Source: Cristatella mucedo (Eukaryota > Bryozoa > Phylactolaemata > Cristatellidae). Taken from it: a DNA stretch of 64,000 nt. Where the stretch lies: assembly GCA_009760855.2 (NCBI GenBank), contig WPIO01000008.1, positions 945,001 through 1,009,000 of the forward strand, in the 5' to 3' direction. This document shows, piece after piece, positions 50,038-64,000 of the stretch. How positions within the stretch are numbered: the first letter of the stretch is position 1; the number at the start of each line of letters is the position of its first letter. The position numbers and the translations under genes are program-made. The notes under the pieces were generated by a model. That model did not search any database. It had not been told where the DNA came from and saw nothing but the letters and a program-made list of their open reading frames with translations.

Positions 50038-50600
50038 CTATGTAACGTAATGCATCCCCGACTGTAACTCCACAAAGTCACACCGATTACGTGGGTGTTA
50101 CACAGTAGACTTTTCCATGGAGCACTCAATGGCCTAGCCGCTTTCGGTACAGTAGCCAACAAACTTCATCTCACGAAACAAAGAGAAAGCGAGAAGCATA
50201 GCTGAGTCAGGAGGGCAGTCGGTGAAGTGAGTTTTGTGGAAGTAGCGGCTCCGGACCGCCGGAAAGGATGCCACAGTCGGCAGCAGGAAAGGAGATGCCG
50301 TTTCATAAAAACTGTGGAAGTGAGCTCTGCAGTTTCGGACCTGCAGAGCAAAAGCTTCAGCCACCAACGGTCTTCAAGCACAGGAACGGGACAGCTGATT
50401 TATTGTTCATAGAGGATTTGAGGGCACGAGGAGGCTGAAAATGTTACAGCAGTTCAGCACGAGGCACGAGGGATCCACGGCGGCCTTGGCCTTTCGGGTC
50501 AGCCTAAGAATTTCGCCCTGCATCCGTTGATCAACCGGAAGCCATCGCAGCTCCTCCGCAGCAAAGGAGACACGTGATTAAACCTCCGGGATCGATCACC
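50038..50600 (-). mobile_element. LINE-B 3' fragment, diverged
   Basis: Minus strand. The tail has decayed to GTAACGTAATG; the coding end reads PTALLTQLCF-type sequence. Abuts a LINE-A fragment at 50035. Confidence 0.75.
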
Positions 50601-50952
50601 AGCTTCACCGTGCTTGCAGTGAGCAATAAAGGATCGTCCTGCACTGCAGTGTATTGGAACCAGCGACCCGTGTCGCGAAGCAAAATTAAGAGTGCCCAAA
50701 GTGCTAGCCTCTAGCGGTCTTATTAGCGATTGAATGAGTTTTTGGCAAGTCTGGCCGTTTCCGTCATCGTCGAAAGGGATCCGCATAGCACCTGCAGCGA
50801 TAATTCGAGAATCCTCGGCTCTGCTAGCCAAGCCTCCGTGTGCCGGCCAAGTCGCAATAGCAGCTCAGCTTAATTTCCCCGAAGGCTTCGCCGGCCGATG
50901 AGTAGCGCTAAGAATAGAGCACAATGGCCCTTCCTCTCTTTCTCAGCCAAAC

Positions 50953-53092
<2,140 letters not shown>

Positions 53093-53310
53093 AAAATACT
53101 ATCTGATTTAGCAGCCTCATTTGTATACACTTGTATATAATTATAATATTATAATATTGTATACATTGGCAGAAGAGCCTGAAGGGCGGCCATCATCATC
53201 ATCGCTTGCAGTTGGTAATAAAGGATCGTCCACTGCAGGATTCGAGCCCACGACCCATCGGTCTCTCGGACGAGCAATCATCTTACCTCCTTGGCTATCA
53301 CTGCCCCTGA
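53093..53310 (-). mobile_element. SINE-1 copy with AT-rich insertion
   Basis: Minus strand. ATCTGATTTAGCAGCCTCAT to CTTACCTCCTTGGC; a TATAATATTATAAT patch at about 53125-53160 splits the tail. Confidence 0.75.
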
Positions 53311-54639
53311 CTACCTGTAGCCGATACTACCTGGAGCTCTCGTCAATCTTCGTTATTTGAAGAGGTGAAATGCTGCTGCTGTAGATGCTTGAATCACTAG
53401 TACATTCGTCTTCAAGTGGTTGGAGCTTCAACAAAATTAGCGTTCAAGTAGTATAAGATCGACACTGCTTATCAATACTGTAACGAATGAGCCTTGTATA
53501 GATGCGCTAGTACACTCTGACCCTCTGCACTCTGACCCTCTGGACAGCAGATAAAGGAGCTAAAAGGTGCTGCAGGTGCTGCAGGTGCTGCAGTTGCTAG
53601 AAATGCCAGGCGTAAGCAAGGCTTGTGGAATTCGAGCCCCGAATCCCGACCGATAGCTTGTAAGCATAGCAGCAGAAAGCGAACCGTAACCACAGTAACC
53701 ATTGACTGCTACACTGATGCATGACGCATCTATCCTGATCGCTAAATTCGGCTGCATTGCAGACCATTTCCAGCAAAGCAGCAAAGAGAGCTGCTGTCAG
53801 TCGTAACCGTAGTAACCATAGTAACAGTAACCATAGTAATCCAGCAAAGCAGCAAGGAGAGCTGCCTTTCAGACCAAGCTGTCGTAGCTTCAAGGCATCG
53901 CCGCCGCAACAGACTATTCTTGCAATATCACTGTTGCACACTGAACCACCCCAGGTTTGCCGCAGTGGTTAAGATGCTCGCATTTAAGGACCGAGGTCAA
54001 GGTAAATGCATTTGAGGACTGAGGTCGTGGGGCATATGCGAGAGCGCGTGAAGAAAAACGATTGTGTTCACTCAGGACGCGATGCAAATGAATTTTATTA
54101 TAAGCTAACCAGAATTAACGGCTCTCTCGCGCATGATGTGCGATTATGAATACTCTCTGTTGTATAAATTCACGAGTACTAATGCTTATAACGCAAGAAT
54201 TGCTAATTAACTCCGTTGGTCAGAAGCGTAGTCTTTGGTCGATTACGGCAGAACGTATTTTAAGGCTGTGTGATATGCTTTTCTCTAACTTCTTCTCAGC
54301 ACCTCTGCCCTCTTCTGGAGTCCGCAGGGTCAGGTAACTCGCTTCTGTATTAGCCAAAATCTATTCTGTCAGATCAAACTGGCACCCACCTTTAAAGGAC
54401 TCGCCGAGATGCTGTCCTTGATAGTCTCCTAATTACTTAATTACGAAGGGAGTTAATTCTATAAATTAGAAGAAAATTCTGGTTGATCATTTAAATTAGA
54501 TGGTTATTCAAATTGGCATGCACATGAATTAGACGACGTTGCAGTACTTGCCTCTCACTCCTTTTTGCCTTCACGTTTACCAAAATATTGTCTTCCACCC
54601 AAATCTGAGTAGGGGCACCGTACTAGCACGGCCTCCTAG
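53311..54639. other. Unassigned sequence around a SINE-2
   Basis: Short repeats: CTGCAGGTG at 53572-53595 and GTAACCATAGTAA words at 53800-53840. Confidence 0.4.
53950..54105 (+). mobile_element. Diverged SINE-2 copy
   Basis: Plus strand. GTTTGCCGCAGTGGTTAAGA (A box), CAAGGTAAATGCATTTGAGG, then a decayed B box and tail. Confidence 0.7.
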
Positions 54640-55160
54640 ATGGCGGATGACTATAGGCACAGCTAACTAAGTGAATCGGGTAGGAGGAGCAAGTACTGCA
54701 AAAAGTCTGATTATGAATTATCTCAGATTATTACCGCTGAGCAAGATAGTAAAGGGACATACAAGTGAATAATAGAACCTTAAAATAGAAGGCTTGCTTG
54801 ACTAGGCGCCAATGCAGGTGTCGGTTAGGAGAAGTTCAATATTCTTAATTTTCGTCTCACTAGAGAGTTCGGCGGGCCTGCAGAAATGGATAGGTAGAAT
54901 TCGCTACCAGAGAGTGGCCGCGAACGATGGGAAAATAGTCGCCACTTGCAATCTCTCACCGTTTAGCTTGAGCGTTCTCATGGATACGCCGATTAGCTAC
55001 AGGTCATCTGCAGGGCAGATGATAACGGATTGCTCAATCAGGATTATATCTTTGAAACTGTGCGCAAGCAGCTGTTCTCCTATTTCTGATCGGCGATCGG
55101 CCGTCTCTCGTTGCAAACTGCCAAGCCCGAAATTACGTCGGATTTAAAGGTAAAGCAAAG
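54640..55160 (-). mobile_element. Very decayed LINE-A-like fragment
   Basis: Minus strand. Scattered matches to the LINE-A RT 3' half (GCTTGCTTGACTAGGCGCCA, GTCTCACTAGAGAGTTC). Relationship inferred by eye. Confidence 0.5.
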
Positions 55161-55512
55161 GGAAGGGCTCCAGCTTGCATCACTCATAATAATAGTATTA
55201 CGAGGGAGCAGACATTTCTGTACAGCGTTAAGAGAGCAACGTAAATCTCCTTCCAGTCACTAATGCTGATAACGTATTTCCTTGATCTAATGAGCCCCCG
55301 AGAGTCCGAGATATAGTTTGTCCCCAAAGCATCGCAATGAAAGGCTTCCGATAATAAGTTGCAGCACGTCTGTGCTTAAGTACTTGACCTATTCACCTAT
55401 TGACCTATTCACGCGATGCCTGAGATGCTTACGAGCCGAGTAAGAGCCACTCGTTGACTGACGATACGGGCAGAGTCGTGAACAAGTTCTTCCTTGTTGA
55501 AGGGGAGGGTAC

Positions 55513-55690
55513 GGTGAGCCGTAATGGCTCACTAGGTAAGGCGGTTGCTTTTCACGACCTCGGGGCCGAGGTCGTGGGTTCGAATCCTGTGGTGGGCGAT
55601 CCTTCATCGCCGCTGCAAGCGGTGGTGATAGCCGTCGAGGCTCTTCTGTCTCTATACAAAAGAGGCCGTTAAATCAGCTTGCATTTATTA
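55513..55690 (+). mobile_element. SINE-1, tRNA-derived, best-preserved copy
   Basis: Polymerase III-type internal promoter: A-box-like TGGCTCACTAGG at 55534-55545 and a textbook B box GGTTCGAATCC about 40 bp downstream. The body carries a GCTGCAAGCGGTGGTGATAG segment and the 3' end reads CTATACAAAAGAGGCCGTTA with an AT-rich tail. It is too long and lacks the folding of a functional tRNA, so it is a SINE and not a tRNA gene. Confidence 0.85.
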
Positions 55691-55714
55691 TAATAAGAGT
55701 AAAAAAATAATAAT

Positions 55715-55800
55715 AATGGTGACTATACATTTGTATAGCACCCTCAGAGAACTACATCTCTTTCTAGGGACTTTACAGATGCTGTAAAGGGATGCATACC
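55715..55800 (-). mobile_element. LINE-A tail fragment
   Basis: Minus strand, GCACCCTCAGAGAACTACAT through CTTTACAGATGCTGTAAAG. Confidence 0.6.
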
Positions 55801-55980
55801 ATTTGTAAATGAGCAGCCTGTCAAAAGTCTTGGGAGATTGTACTCGGCTCCTCCGTTCGACAGGTTTCTTTGGAAAGGCAGCTCAAAAGAAAGCTGAATT
55901 ACGACCGACTGGAGCCAGCGACGTATGCGGTCGGCCAAGGGAATGCAAGCTGGGAGCCTGCTCGACCTCCTACACGGACC

Positions 55981-55981
55981 G

Positions 55982-56028
<47 letters not shown>
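55981..56028 (+). repeat. (ATC)n repeat
   Basis: About 16 units. Confidence 0.95.
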
Positions 56029-56029
<1 letters not shown>

Positions 56030-56310
56030 GCGGCATCTCTCGATTCATGACATTGAGCCCCATTCCATTAAGCGTTCCACGGAGCAGAGCAGGAAGCGAG
56101 CCGTCACTATTGTTCTGTACGATGTACGGTACGATTTTTCTGATCCGGCCACGTGCTTTACAGTATATACACGTATAACGCGCACTGTTCAATATTATCA
56201 TACATGTATGACACTCGCGCATTGTTCAGTACAATCATAAAGATCCTTGAGAAGTCGTCGGCACCGCTATTTCCCTGGGTAGGTGTCGTTCGTTTATTCA
56301 AACTGGGCGT

Positions 56311-56362
56311 CGTGGCACTCTGCAGGAGCCATCAACGTGGCACTCTGCAGGAGCCATCAACG
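56311..56362 (+). repeat. 25-bp tandem duplication
   Basis: CGTGGCACTCTGCAGGAGCC followed by ATCAA, twice. Confidence 0.92.
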
Positions 56363-57209
56363 ACACGACCGGCTCCTCTAGTCGCTTCGCAGGTTCAAGC
56401 CGTCGTCGATGCGCTCGAACTCGAACGCGTCCTCCTCTTTGTCTGACTCGTCCTCATCGGGTCCTTCTTGTCTGGCTCATGATGAACATGATGAACCAGG
56501 GAGTACAATATGGCGAACCGAAGGCGGAAGAAGTGGAGAAGCCTGGAGAGCCGGGCTCTCAGGATCTCCAGCTCAGCCAATCAGCCCACACCGCGCGACT
56601 GGCTCGTCCAGTGGCTCAGGAGTGCGAGTTATCTCAAGTCTTCATATTATACATTTAAATTTGACTTTGGGCGCTGTGTGGTAAGTAAAATTGCAACAAA
56701 ATGTGTCCATTATACTTTATTCAAAATAAGCAGGTCAAGCCAAATAGTTTCTTTACCTCGAAAAAGAATTCGTTACCCCTCAGTCCACAGAATCATTAAA
56801 TCCACGATACTTCCTCTGAGCTACTCACTGTTTCTGACCCTGTAACACAAGCAGCTTGGCCAGCTGTAAACTCTGCAGCAACATATAACAAACATACAGG
56901 ACAGAACCACGCGACGATTCTACGACGGCTGGCCGGCGGGCGGGCCCGGGTATCATGGGGCGGCCGGGCAATAAACGGCAAGTCGCCGGTCGGACAAACA
57001 GTCAAACCACTTGAATCAGAAAGGGTAGCGTTCACTTGGAGACTCTGGACGAACAATAGCCGTCCCACACGAAATTGGCTAGGTATGCCGAGAAGTTTCA
57101 ACACGAAAACATAGCGGGCACCATTTTTAAAGTCATTCCTCGAAATCAGGTCCATCTTCCCCCGGATCTGTGCACTGGGAGAAAAAAGTCTCAACGCTGT
57201 TATGTATAA

Positions 57210-57432
<223 letters not shown>

Positions 57433-57434
<2 letters not shown>

Positions 57435-58730
57435 TTGATCTAGCCTGGCAATAAGGTAGTAGCTCTACTGGACGTGCAAAGCCCTGGGTTTGTACAGTAT
57501 TGACACATCCAAGAGAGAAGCCTGTAGTAATACTTGAAGAGATGAGGGAAGTTGTTGAAAGGTGGGGGAATCGTTACCGTGTCACTGGACAAGCTGGGAG
57601 TTAGGGACAAACCCTACCTACCAAGCTCACGTGTACCCAGCTGAGACTGCGGCAGCACCACCTGCCTTCCTGCCTGCCTGCCTGGCCGTCTGGCTTCGGG
57701 CTACAAACAATCAGCTGCCAGAACTATGCAATTTGGTCGGGTGGCAACTCTGTTAAGACAATAAGTTGGTGAGTTGTGCTAGATCGTAGCTGGATCGTAG
57801 GACATTAGCACATTACGTGAGGCTGCAAACAAAGAGTCATAACGTGTGCCCACGTGGAGATGCAATCAGGTTCGACAGACGCTCAAGAAGCTGACGGCGG
57901 CGGAAGCTGCGAACTGGAGCAGGAGAAGAGCAAACGAAGTGAGCGAATGGTTCCACGGGATGGACAAGGCGAGATACGATGGCCTAACCTAGATTAGTGG
58001 GCGCTCGATGCTATGTTGGTAGATCGATTACTTCTTTCCTTGGTCATGTCGGTTTTGGGGGGAAAAACGTCTGCAGAAAGCTGTCCAACAAATAGGCAGT
58101 GCTGTTGGAGCAGGTAGGGCTAGGGAAATGGTTACAGTGCGAAAACCTATTGAATCAGAAGGGGATGGGGTGAAAACTCTTGGTCAGCGAATGAGTTAAA
58201 AATCATTAACCCCCTCCATAATTGAGAGGAAGCTTCGGCCGATGGTGATAGAGTAAGAAGTTGTACTCTGGCAGCATTCAGATGCAGATGAGTCAACTGT
58301 GGGCAGGCGCCCACGGGCATAACGATGCCTCCCACGAGAAGCTGAGAGCGGTCAGCTTCGGTTCATTCTCGTCTGGCCTTGCATCTGGAGACATGCTGCC
58401 GCGAGCTGCTGCTCGATGCAGCAGCAACAGGAAGTGAAACTGGAGATTCTCGTCTGCCTCGGCGTCGACTGGCTGTCAGCTCTTGCTCGCTCTCACAGAC
58501 TGCCCAGATGCCCATACCCACCCACCCACCACGGCCATTTTGAGCAGCCCTATCTCAAACGAGCAGCACGAATCGGCTCAAGTTTCGCACAGCGGTCGCA
58601 GTCTAAACAAAGTGACAACACTGTTTAAGGAGCCGCCCTATACGAGGTCTTCTGCAGCGGCAGAAAGTCCCGCGGTTGACGCCCTGTTTAGTTCGATAAT
58701 AGGCTTTTGGCGGCTGTCGTGCTTCGGCTA
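57433..58730. other. No recognised feature
   Basis: Unique-looking sequence. Confidence 0.4.
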
Positions 58731-58765
58731 GATTGCCTCAGTCACGTGCCGACAGCTTCAAGCTC

Positions 58766-58796
<31 letters not shown>

Positions 58797-60480
58797 CGCC
58801 GGCATTGACGACGTTGATCCGCCTGCGCCTGCTGTGCATCCGGAGCGGCCAGTGCAGCGAGGTCAGACGGGCACCGTCGCCATGGCTAGCACGGCTGCCT
58901 TTCTCGTGCTCTGTGGCCCTTGAATTGCTTGCTCCAGTGAGCCGATCTCTCTGCCGCTCTGTCTGCCGCACCCACCTGGCCGGGCTCACTGACAGGCCGT
59001 TCGTTTATCGGAGCATCGAATGCAACCGGAATTGTCGCTGCCGTTTGAATGGGCTCGCTCGGGTTGCTCGAGCTCTGGCGCTAGCAGTCGTCTCAGCACC
59101 GAGCAACTGGGGGGCGAGACAACAGCTAAAGAGCTACGACTTGGGGCCGAGCGAGCGAAGCTGGCGAGCTCGATCTCGAGCTCGGACCGGATGTTCGCCG
59201 AGCGAGCCGCCGTGCGACCTGCGCTGGGCTTTTTGGCTGCAGCCGCGAGCTCTTCTTCTTCTTTCGACCCTTCGACCTCGCTCAGCCTCCGCCCTAGCCC
59301 TCCCCGTGCGTCCGTCTGCGCATCGTCCGTCGTGCCGTCGCGAACGCGCACGACCGCCACCTGTCCGTCGGCTCGGTCGCATTCCTTTCGCTGCGATACG
59401 GCGGGCAAAGGCGGGCAAAGACAGGCAAATCCTGCCGCCTGCGACCTCTCCTCTTGCAACGACGGCACGGCACGACTTGACGGCACTGCACGGCTTCTGC
59501 GTAAGAGAAGCCTTCGTTGCTCGGACGGCGCGGCAGGTTTGCAGCAGGTGTTCATGGCCGGCGGGCAGCTGCTCGCCGGCGGCAATGAAAGTGGCCGAAC
59601 GATCCCTTCTTATTTCTGAACATCTGCTTGAGACGCGTGTCTTGCACCAACCAATCAATCGGCCCATCATTTTGGCTGGGCCAAGTTGGTAATGCCGAAG
59701 ACCTAACCGCACAAATGGAGCTGTCACCGTCCTAACCCCACAAAGGAGGAGGGAGAGAACTGGAGGAGCAGGAGGAGCAGGAGGAGGAGGAGGAGGAGCA
59801 GGAGGAGTAGGAGGAGGAGGAGGAGGGAGAGAACTGGAGGAGCAGGAGAAGCAGGAGGACTGAAGGAGGAGGAGGAGGAGGAGGAGCAGGAGGAGCAGGA
59901 GAAGTAGGAGGAGGAGCAGGAGGAGTAGGAGGAGGAGGAGGAGGGAGAGAACTGAAGGACCCGGAGAAGGAGGAGGAAAACGAGGAGAACGAGGAGGGAG
60001 ATAACTGAAGAAGCAGGAGGAGGAGCAGGAGAACTGACGGAGCAGCTGAAGAGCTGCTGCTGGAGGCTCGGTGCCAGGCTTCTTGCACGTCCTGCAGGGC
60101 GAAGCTTGGCCAGCGCCGGCCGAGGCTCTCGCTCCTAAGCTCGATGTCCCTGAATGCTTCTGCACATCGTTCTGGCCGTCGGCTTAGTCCCCTGCTAGTC
60201 CTTGTAATTGCATTTAGCTGCCAGGCTCGCTGTCTAGACGCTCTTTCTTAGGGTCGTGCTTCGATGGCAGGCGAACTCTCGGCGGCGGTGGCGGCGGCGG
60301 TTCAGCGATTCCTGCAGGCTAGCCTTCCGTCGACCGCTCTTCTTCTTGCTTGCATTTCAATCTCGTCCGGCCGTGCGCTTGCTTGTATCGACATACTAGG
60401 CATTAAAGCTCACCTCAGTCCATTGAGCAGAACGTGACAATTCGTCTCTAATAGCAGCAGAAGCAGAGCCGTCTGAAATA
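58731..60480. other. CpG-rich region with overlapping long open frames
   Basis: GC-rich, with a GA run at 58766-58791 and the GGA repeat. Frames over 300 codons exist on both strands, as expected for GC-rich, repeat-containing DNA. Could be a promoter or leader of an unseen gene. Confidence 0.3.
59755..60040 (+). repeat. (GGA)n purine-rich repeat
   Basis: GGAGGAGCA and GGAGGAGGA units over about 285 bp with GAGAACTGGAGGAGCAGGAG-type higher-order repeats. Confidence 0.9.
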
Positions 60481-60544
60481 CGGCTACAAACTCGACAGAA
60501 ATTGTAATTCAGCAATGCCTGCTGCTCTCAATAACATCTTCCAT

Positions 60545-61140
<596 letters not shown>

Positions 61141-62054
61141 CTAAATTTCCCTCTCACCCCGTCTCTCCCTTCGTGAGTGCTCGATATGTGAATACCTTCA
61201 AGAAGTTTGTCAGCCGTGCCTCAGTCGCTGACATTGCCTGGGTTATTGATATGCAGATAGCGGAAAACCTGCGACGATACTAAGTCCTGACAATAAATGC
61301 TGGCATATCTTATGCTACACGTATAAGGAGTTTGTCAACGCGTCTCGAGCGAGGATTAGACTTCTTAAGGCGTGCTCATTTCAGTTTCGCCTGTCATTTA
61401 CCGAGGCAAGCAGAATATACGTAGCTAGCCCTCATACTGTTGAAAGACGAAACGTCATACCAGGACACGTTATCACACGTACTAGATTAAGCCTCGCATG
61501 CTGAGGGTCTGCTCACTTCGGGCATTTCTACCTCGCCAGAGAACGTGTTCGAAAAAGCCAGTGGTAGCAGGTCATCGTGTCTAGCTCAGCGGTTGCTTAA
61601 GCAATTTTCTAAAGGTTCAAATTAAAACGGTTACCTGTTTAAAATTAATCCCATCATAACAGCTAGCTTATCTGTCATCTCGCGATCAAGCCAGCCTTAG
61701 GTAAGGATCAGCAGCGTGTGGTTGCAACAAGGCTGGGCTGTCATTTTAAAGTGCTGGCAAAAATCCACTGTCCTAATCTATTAGGTGAGTGTTCGCAGCA
61801 CGTAAATTTGAAGGATTCATCAGCACTATCGTGCATTTCAATGTCTAACCATTCACTAGCTTTCCTTATCGTCTCTTCAGACGTAGAGCAATAAAAATTA
61901 AACTACGTCGTTTACTCAGCAGGCAAGCAGGCGAAAATTCTTGGATTGTGCACTAATTTGCTTCAAAATCCATATCAAGACGTTTTTAATCTAGGCTAAA
62001 ATTATGCCAATACTCCGAGCTATATATATATATATATATCCGAGATTTAAGCAC

Positions 62055-62175
62055 TCTCTTCAGTGGCTGCATGCACAATGTCAGCACGCATAATCACACA
62101 AAGGATGAACCAAGGGGACCCACTAAATGCTGTGATACATAGATGCATGTTTAGTTTCTTTTTTAAATCTACCTT
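62055..62175 (-). mobile_element. LINE-A 3' UTR fragment
   Basis: Minus strand. Matches the UTR of the better copies (TGTCAGCACGCATAATCACA, GGGACCCACTAAATGCTGTG). Confidence 0.7.
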
Positions 62176-62544
62176 TCTTTCTGCGTCATCATTATTTGTT
62201 GGCGGATGCATCAGCGTCACTGTCCCTAAACTTGCTGTCACTGTCCCCAAACTTGGTACTTGACAACGGACTTCTCCGATCCAACTGGAAGGATAACCGT
62301 AGTTTTACCATGTGCAGAGAACTGTGGATTCGGACCATTCCATTCTTCTTAACTCACCTCAAGACTCTATAACATTAAATTTCATGAAATTTACAAATAT
62401 TTCAGTACAACTCCAAGAAAATCGGTCTGTTTCAAACAAGCGCACATGCTGTAGCTAACTACTTGCAGATCTTTTATCCAGAGCGATTTTCATCCAGAGC
62501 GATTTGTGACTTTTTTCAACACTTCTAGAGTTATCGCCTACACC

Positions 62545-62715
62545 ATCTAGCCAGGCTGGTTTGGCCCAGTGGTTAAGGTGCTCACCTCGACCAGTGTCAA
62601 AATGAATGTATTTGATGGCCTAGGTGGTGTGCTCGAGTCCGGGGGCATTTGTGAAGCGACTGAATAAAGATCAACTTCCCTACAGGCTGTGTACAAATGA
62701 ACGACATATTATATT
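62545..62715 (+). mobile_element. SINE-2 copy, long subtype
   Basis: Plus strand. TGGTTTGGCCCAGTGGTTAA, GAATGTATTTGATGGCC, GTGCTCGAGTCC and a decayed tail. Confidence 0.82.
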
Positions 62716-63284
62716 AGCCTGTCAACGTAGAAGCCTCTTTCGTAACGCTAGCTCTTCCGGAGAATACGAGCAGGCTACACACATGCTGCAGCCAAACATC
62801 GGCTCTCGGTAGCCCAACGTTTACATTAGCGAATACCGCGTCAGTCATTTGCATCTTAAATCACTCCCCCCTAGATATCCGTAATCGAGACTCGAAAAGG
62901 CAGCTTTGGATCGTGACGGATCAGTTAAGAAACATATAAAGGGCATAATCTTACTGGGCATGGCTGTGCCACTAAATCGTGCCGATGCGAATGCAAATAT
63001 GAGATCGCAGACTACGTTTATACAGAGCGAAAAGCACAGAGGAATCGCTGCCTGCTGCCTGCTTATAAAAGTTTTTCCTTGAGCACAGTCTTCCGGCATT
63101 AAAAGAAAGGCACGTGGCTCTTGTAAATACTGCACCTCTGAGTAGTCGAATAACGGTGTGCAATCAGGGGCTCCAGAGAGACTCGTCACTGGGACTCGTA
63201 AGTTCATCGATAGGCTCTCCGCGGCTCAGCTCTCTCTCGTGCCTAGCTGTCGTGCCTAGCTGAAGTGCCTATCTAGTTGTAGCC

Positions 63285-63435
63285 TCCTCGTGCCCTCAGC
63301 TGCGAAATGAACGTTAGCGTTAGCTGCTCCATTGTTTCGCCAAAAGACAGTTCGCAGCAAAAGCTTTTGCTCTGCAGATCCGAGACTTGCGGAACTCGAT
63401 TCCACAATTCGTACGTAACGTTTTCTCTCGTGCTG
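63285..63435 (+). mobile_element. LINE-B fragment
   Basis: Plus strand. AAGCTTTTGCTCTGCAGATC and ATTCCACAATTCGTACGTAA match the RT C-terminal coding part of LINE-B. Confidence 0.65.
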
Positions 63436-63654
63436 CGAGACCCGTGTGAACCCATGGTGAACTTTGTCCTTCGGCCTTTGGCTTGGTTATCGCGATGGAA
63501 CTTCGCAGTTGCTAGATGATGTCACTATATATACGCAGCATCTTATTTCTTAGTACTTAAAGCATGCCAAGCTGGGTCGTGTCGATGCTGAACAAGCACG
63601 GCTGTCAAAGCGGAGCCGAAAGACCCGGGTCTCAGGCGCCCAGGAAGGGGCGCT

Positions 63655-63800
63655 CACACTTCATGACCCAGGGTTCCAGGGTTCGTGGGTTCGAGCTCTG
63701 CAGCGGGCAAACCTTTATTGCCCACTGCAACGGTACTGATAAGTGTTAATGCTCTTCTACAGCTATATAAACCAGGCAGTTAAATTGGCTAACATTTACA
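63655..63800 (+). mobile_element. Diverged SINE-1-like copy
   Basis: Plus strand. B-box-like GGTTCGAGCTC followed by a SINE-1-like body and TATATAAACCAGGCAGTTAA. Confidence 0.55.
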
Positions 63801-64000
63801 TAACTCTACCTGGCTTCCTTGAGTTAAACCACTCTAGGTCATTAGATGCACGAGTGCCCGTCATCGTGGGTAGATTGTGCTAGATTGTGCACCGTCATCT
63901 GACCGGTAGGAAGCGCCGGCGGTGACGTTGCAGCATTCCAGCTGGAGCCGGTAAGCCGACATGCGGACAGCGGCGAGAGGCATAAATCATCAAGGAAGCG

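Larger units (their letters stand above)
61141..63284. other. Mostly unassigned around LINE-A and SINE-2 fragments
   Basis: A (TA)n run at 62022-62039; otherwise nothing recognised. Confidence 0.4.

Noticed and set aside
55513-55600. tRNA gene
   Set aside because: A and B boxes are present but the acceptor and anticodon arms do not form, and the same unit recurs as a SINE.
55389-55607. Frames reading PPQDSNPRPRPRGREK-like sequence, also near 1857, 35791 and 44139
   Set aside because: This is the translated SINE-1 head repeated at each copy, not a protein family.
56390-56520. Minus-strand acidic reading frame (DEDESDKEEDAFEFERIDDG) as a terminal exon
   Set aside because: Short, no convincing acceptor upstream, no homology recognised; kept only as a possibility.
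58733-60165. Open frames of more than 300 codons on both strands
   Set aside because: Overlapping long frames on opposite strands, GC-rich composition and the GGA repeat explain them; no recognisable domain.

Overview
This window is nuclear DNA from an animal. The evidence is one spliced gene with GT-AG introns that encodes a clear CSL protein (RBPJ / Suppressor of Hairless), many decayed non-LTR retrotransposons, two tRNA-derived SINE families and very long dinucleotide microsatellites. Nothing looks bacterial, viral or organellar. Base composition looks moderately GC-rich. The phylum cannot be fixed from the sequence alone; the repeat content and the CSL variant suggest an invertebrate bilaterian such as a flatworm or mollusc, but that is a guess.

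The only gene I can reconstruct with confidence is CSL on the + strand. An eleven-exon coding model runs from an ATG in a perfect Kozak context at 19075 to a TAG at 33297-33299. All splice phases agree and the predicted protein has 493 residues. CSL is the DNA-binding effector of Notch signalling. The open N-terminal exon may be preceded by a noncoding exon with a strong donor at 18485/18486, downstream of a GC-rich stretch (16.2-18.4 kb) that could hold the promoter. The introns carry repeats: a LINE fragment and (TG)n in intron 1; a LINE interrupted by a SINE, an AT hairpin and about 600 bp of (TG)n in intron 2; (TC)n, (TG)n and a SPIN-like hAT element inside a SINE in intron 4; LINE tails and microsatellites in introns 8 and 10.

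The rest is repeat-dominated. LINE-A (L2/CR1-like reverse transcriptase, ATT-repeat tail) has its longest copy at 9.9-11.9 kb on the minus strand and many 5'-truncated copies. LINE-B (related reverse transcriptase, TTACA-repeat tail) has its longest copy at 6.05-8.3 kb on the minus strand. SINE-1 and SINE-2 both have A- and B-box-like promoter motifs, and the SINE-2 3' end is nearly the LINE-A tail, which suggests SINE-2 is mobilised by LINE-A. The two SINEs are inserted into each other at different loci, and one locus is nested three deep. A decayed copy of an invertebrate mobile-element-like protein family lies at 45.7-46.85 kb on the minus strand.

I did not find a new multi-gene system. 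The most notable observations are the SPIN-like element (a family known for horizontal transfer), the LINE-A/SINE-2 tail sharing, a microsatellite grown inside a LINE tail, the TA-cored inverted repeats and the poly-alanine insertion in CSL.
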